The notes under the pieces: model-generated
Database searches by the model: none
The model's input: only the letters and a program-made list of their open reading frames with translations
Told to the model about the DNA's origin: nothing
Translations under genes and position numbers: made by a program
Source of the DNA: Enterococcus nangangensis
GTDB taxonomy: Bacteria > Bacillota > Bacilli > Lactobacillales > Enterococcaceae
Direction: 5' to 3'
NCBI RefSeq assembly: GCF_005405245.1
Contig: NZ_BJDR01000005.1
Location: 32,443 to 96,442, forward strand
DNA length: 64,000 nt
In this document: one piece after another, positions 63,465 through 64,000 of the stretch
How positions within the stretch are numbered: the stretch's first letter is position 1
Layout of the letters: each line of letters starts with the position of its first letter

Positions 63465-64000
63465 TTATTGCTCGCTGAATCGGAATTCTTTTCCCAAACC
63501 ATTCCGGTAATATTCCGGATACATTTCGCCACCACATTTTTCACAGCTAAATTGCGGTGGTTGGTTTGGTTCATATTCCAAGTCTGTGCCATCAAGCAAA
63601 TCCACCACTGATTTTGGAATATCCTCCTTTTCGCCACATTTGGAACATTCCAGCGGATTTTCTCCAAATTCTTCGGTTAATCTTTCAGCCCATTTTTTAG
63701 GCTTTAAAGCATTCTTCACAGCGATAATCATCTTTTTCACTTGGCTTTGATACGCTTGAAGAATAGTTTTCATTAAATTTTTTAGTCTTCGACTATAAAT
63801 ACCATAACGACGAATTGTCCGAAAATGATGATTTTGAATTTGACGCGTCATGGCGCCGATAAATTCTTCAGCTGTCATCGTTTTTGTTTCAGTTCTATTC
63901 GTTCTTTTATCCTTATAGTGAAACATGACTTGGTCTCCATCGTACATGATGATACGATTCAAAGCAATGGGTCCTCGCTTCATATAGCGACTAATATATT
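63465..64000 (-). mobile_element. IS91-family transposase, C-terminal part (runs off the window)
   Basis: The minus frame is open to the right edge. It begins Y-I-S-R-Y-M-K-R-G-P-I-A-L-N-R-I, the Y-x-x-x-Y block characteristic of the HUH/Y2 transposases of IS91, continues with I-M-Y-D-G-D-Q-V-M-F-H-Y-K-D-K and R-R-Y-G-I-Y-S-R-R, as in that family, and ends with two C-x-x-C pairs (C-S-K-C and C-E-K-C), a zinc ribbon. About 178 residues are visible; the N-terminal zinc-binding and HUH region lies outside. The element would transpose by rolling-circle without terminal inverted repeats. It sits just upstream of der. Confidence 0.85.

Noticed and set aside
1..64000. CRISPR arrays, rRNA, tRNA genes, prophage or replication origin
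   Set aside because: No regularly spaced repeats, no rRNA or cloverleaf-like sequence, and no phage or DnaA-box cluster was noticed on either strand by reading.

Overview
The window looks like chromosome of a low-GC Gram-positive coccus of the Enterococcaceae (Enterococcus or a close relative). The basis is recognisable protein content: ThyA, PflB, CodY, HslVU and Mn-dependent PpaC of lactic acid bacterial type, an LCP protein, ReoY/YpiB, strong AGGAGG ribosome sites and U-rich intrinsic terminators. I ran no database search, so genus is an inference. Nearly all genes lie on the minus strand.

Layout: 1-3 kb, the end of an acyltransferase gene, a small operon (HD hydrolase, DUF1803-like and DUF4649-like proteins) and ppaC. 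3-6.7 kb, pyruvate formate-lyase (pflB-pflA) with a long regulatory leader. 6.8-12.2 kb, topoisomerase IV (parE-parC) divergent from plsY. 12.2-13.6 kb, a frameshifted DUF3795 gene and an aldose-epimerase-like gene. 13.6-23.5 kb, housekeeping operons xerC-hslV-hslU-codY, topA-trmFO and rbgA-rnhB-dprA. 23.6-29.2 kb, an accessory stretch: LCP protein, a small P-loop kinase, an unrecognised small plus-strand gene with its own terminator, and a decaying ABC exporter (ATPase with two frameshifts, two permeases).

29.4-45.3 kb is devoted to aromatic amino acids. A complete trpEGDCFBA operon is preceded by two tandem tRNA-Trp T-boxes. Upstream lies a shikimate/Phe/Tyr operon, aroE-aroF-aroB-aroC-tyrA-aroA-aroK-pheA plus a nucleotidyltransferase. 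The leader of this second operon is not a T-box: it encodes an 18-residue peptide ending N-N-Y-Y-F-S-Y-W-R, followed by mutually exclusive RNA helices and one or two terminators. This is the architecture of ribosome-mediated attenuation, unexpected in a Firmicute, and is the most interesting observation in the window.

45.3-57.5 kb: lepB, ctpA, yozE, msrA, ypmS, a GDSL lipase, degV, a membrane protein, the thymidylate genes (ABC-F ATPase, thyA, dfrA), an unknown protein, a thioesterase, cca and a MazG-like protein. 57.5-64 kb: a YitT transporter, reoY, a TPR protein, a protein that appears to be a catalytically dead dehydroquinate-synthase fold, HU, the GTPase Der, and at the edge the C-terminal part of an IS91-type transposase.

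Three coding regions carry apparent single-base deletions (one in the DUF3795 gene, two in the ABC ATPase); each could be real decay or a consensus error.
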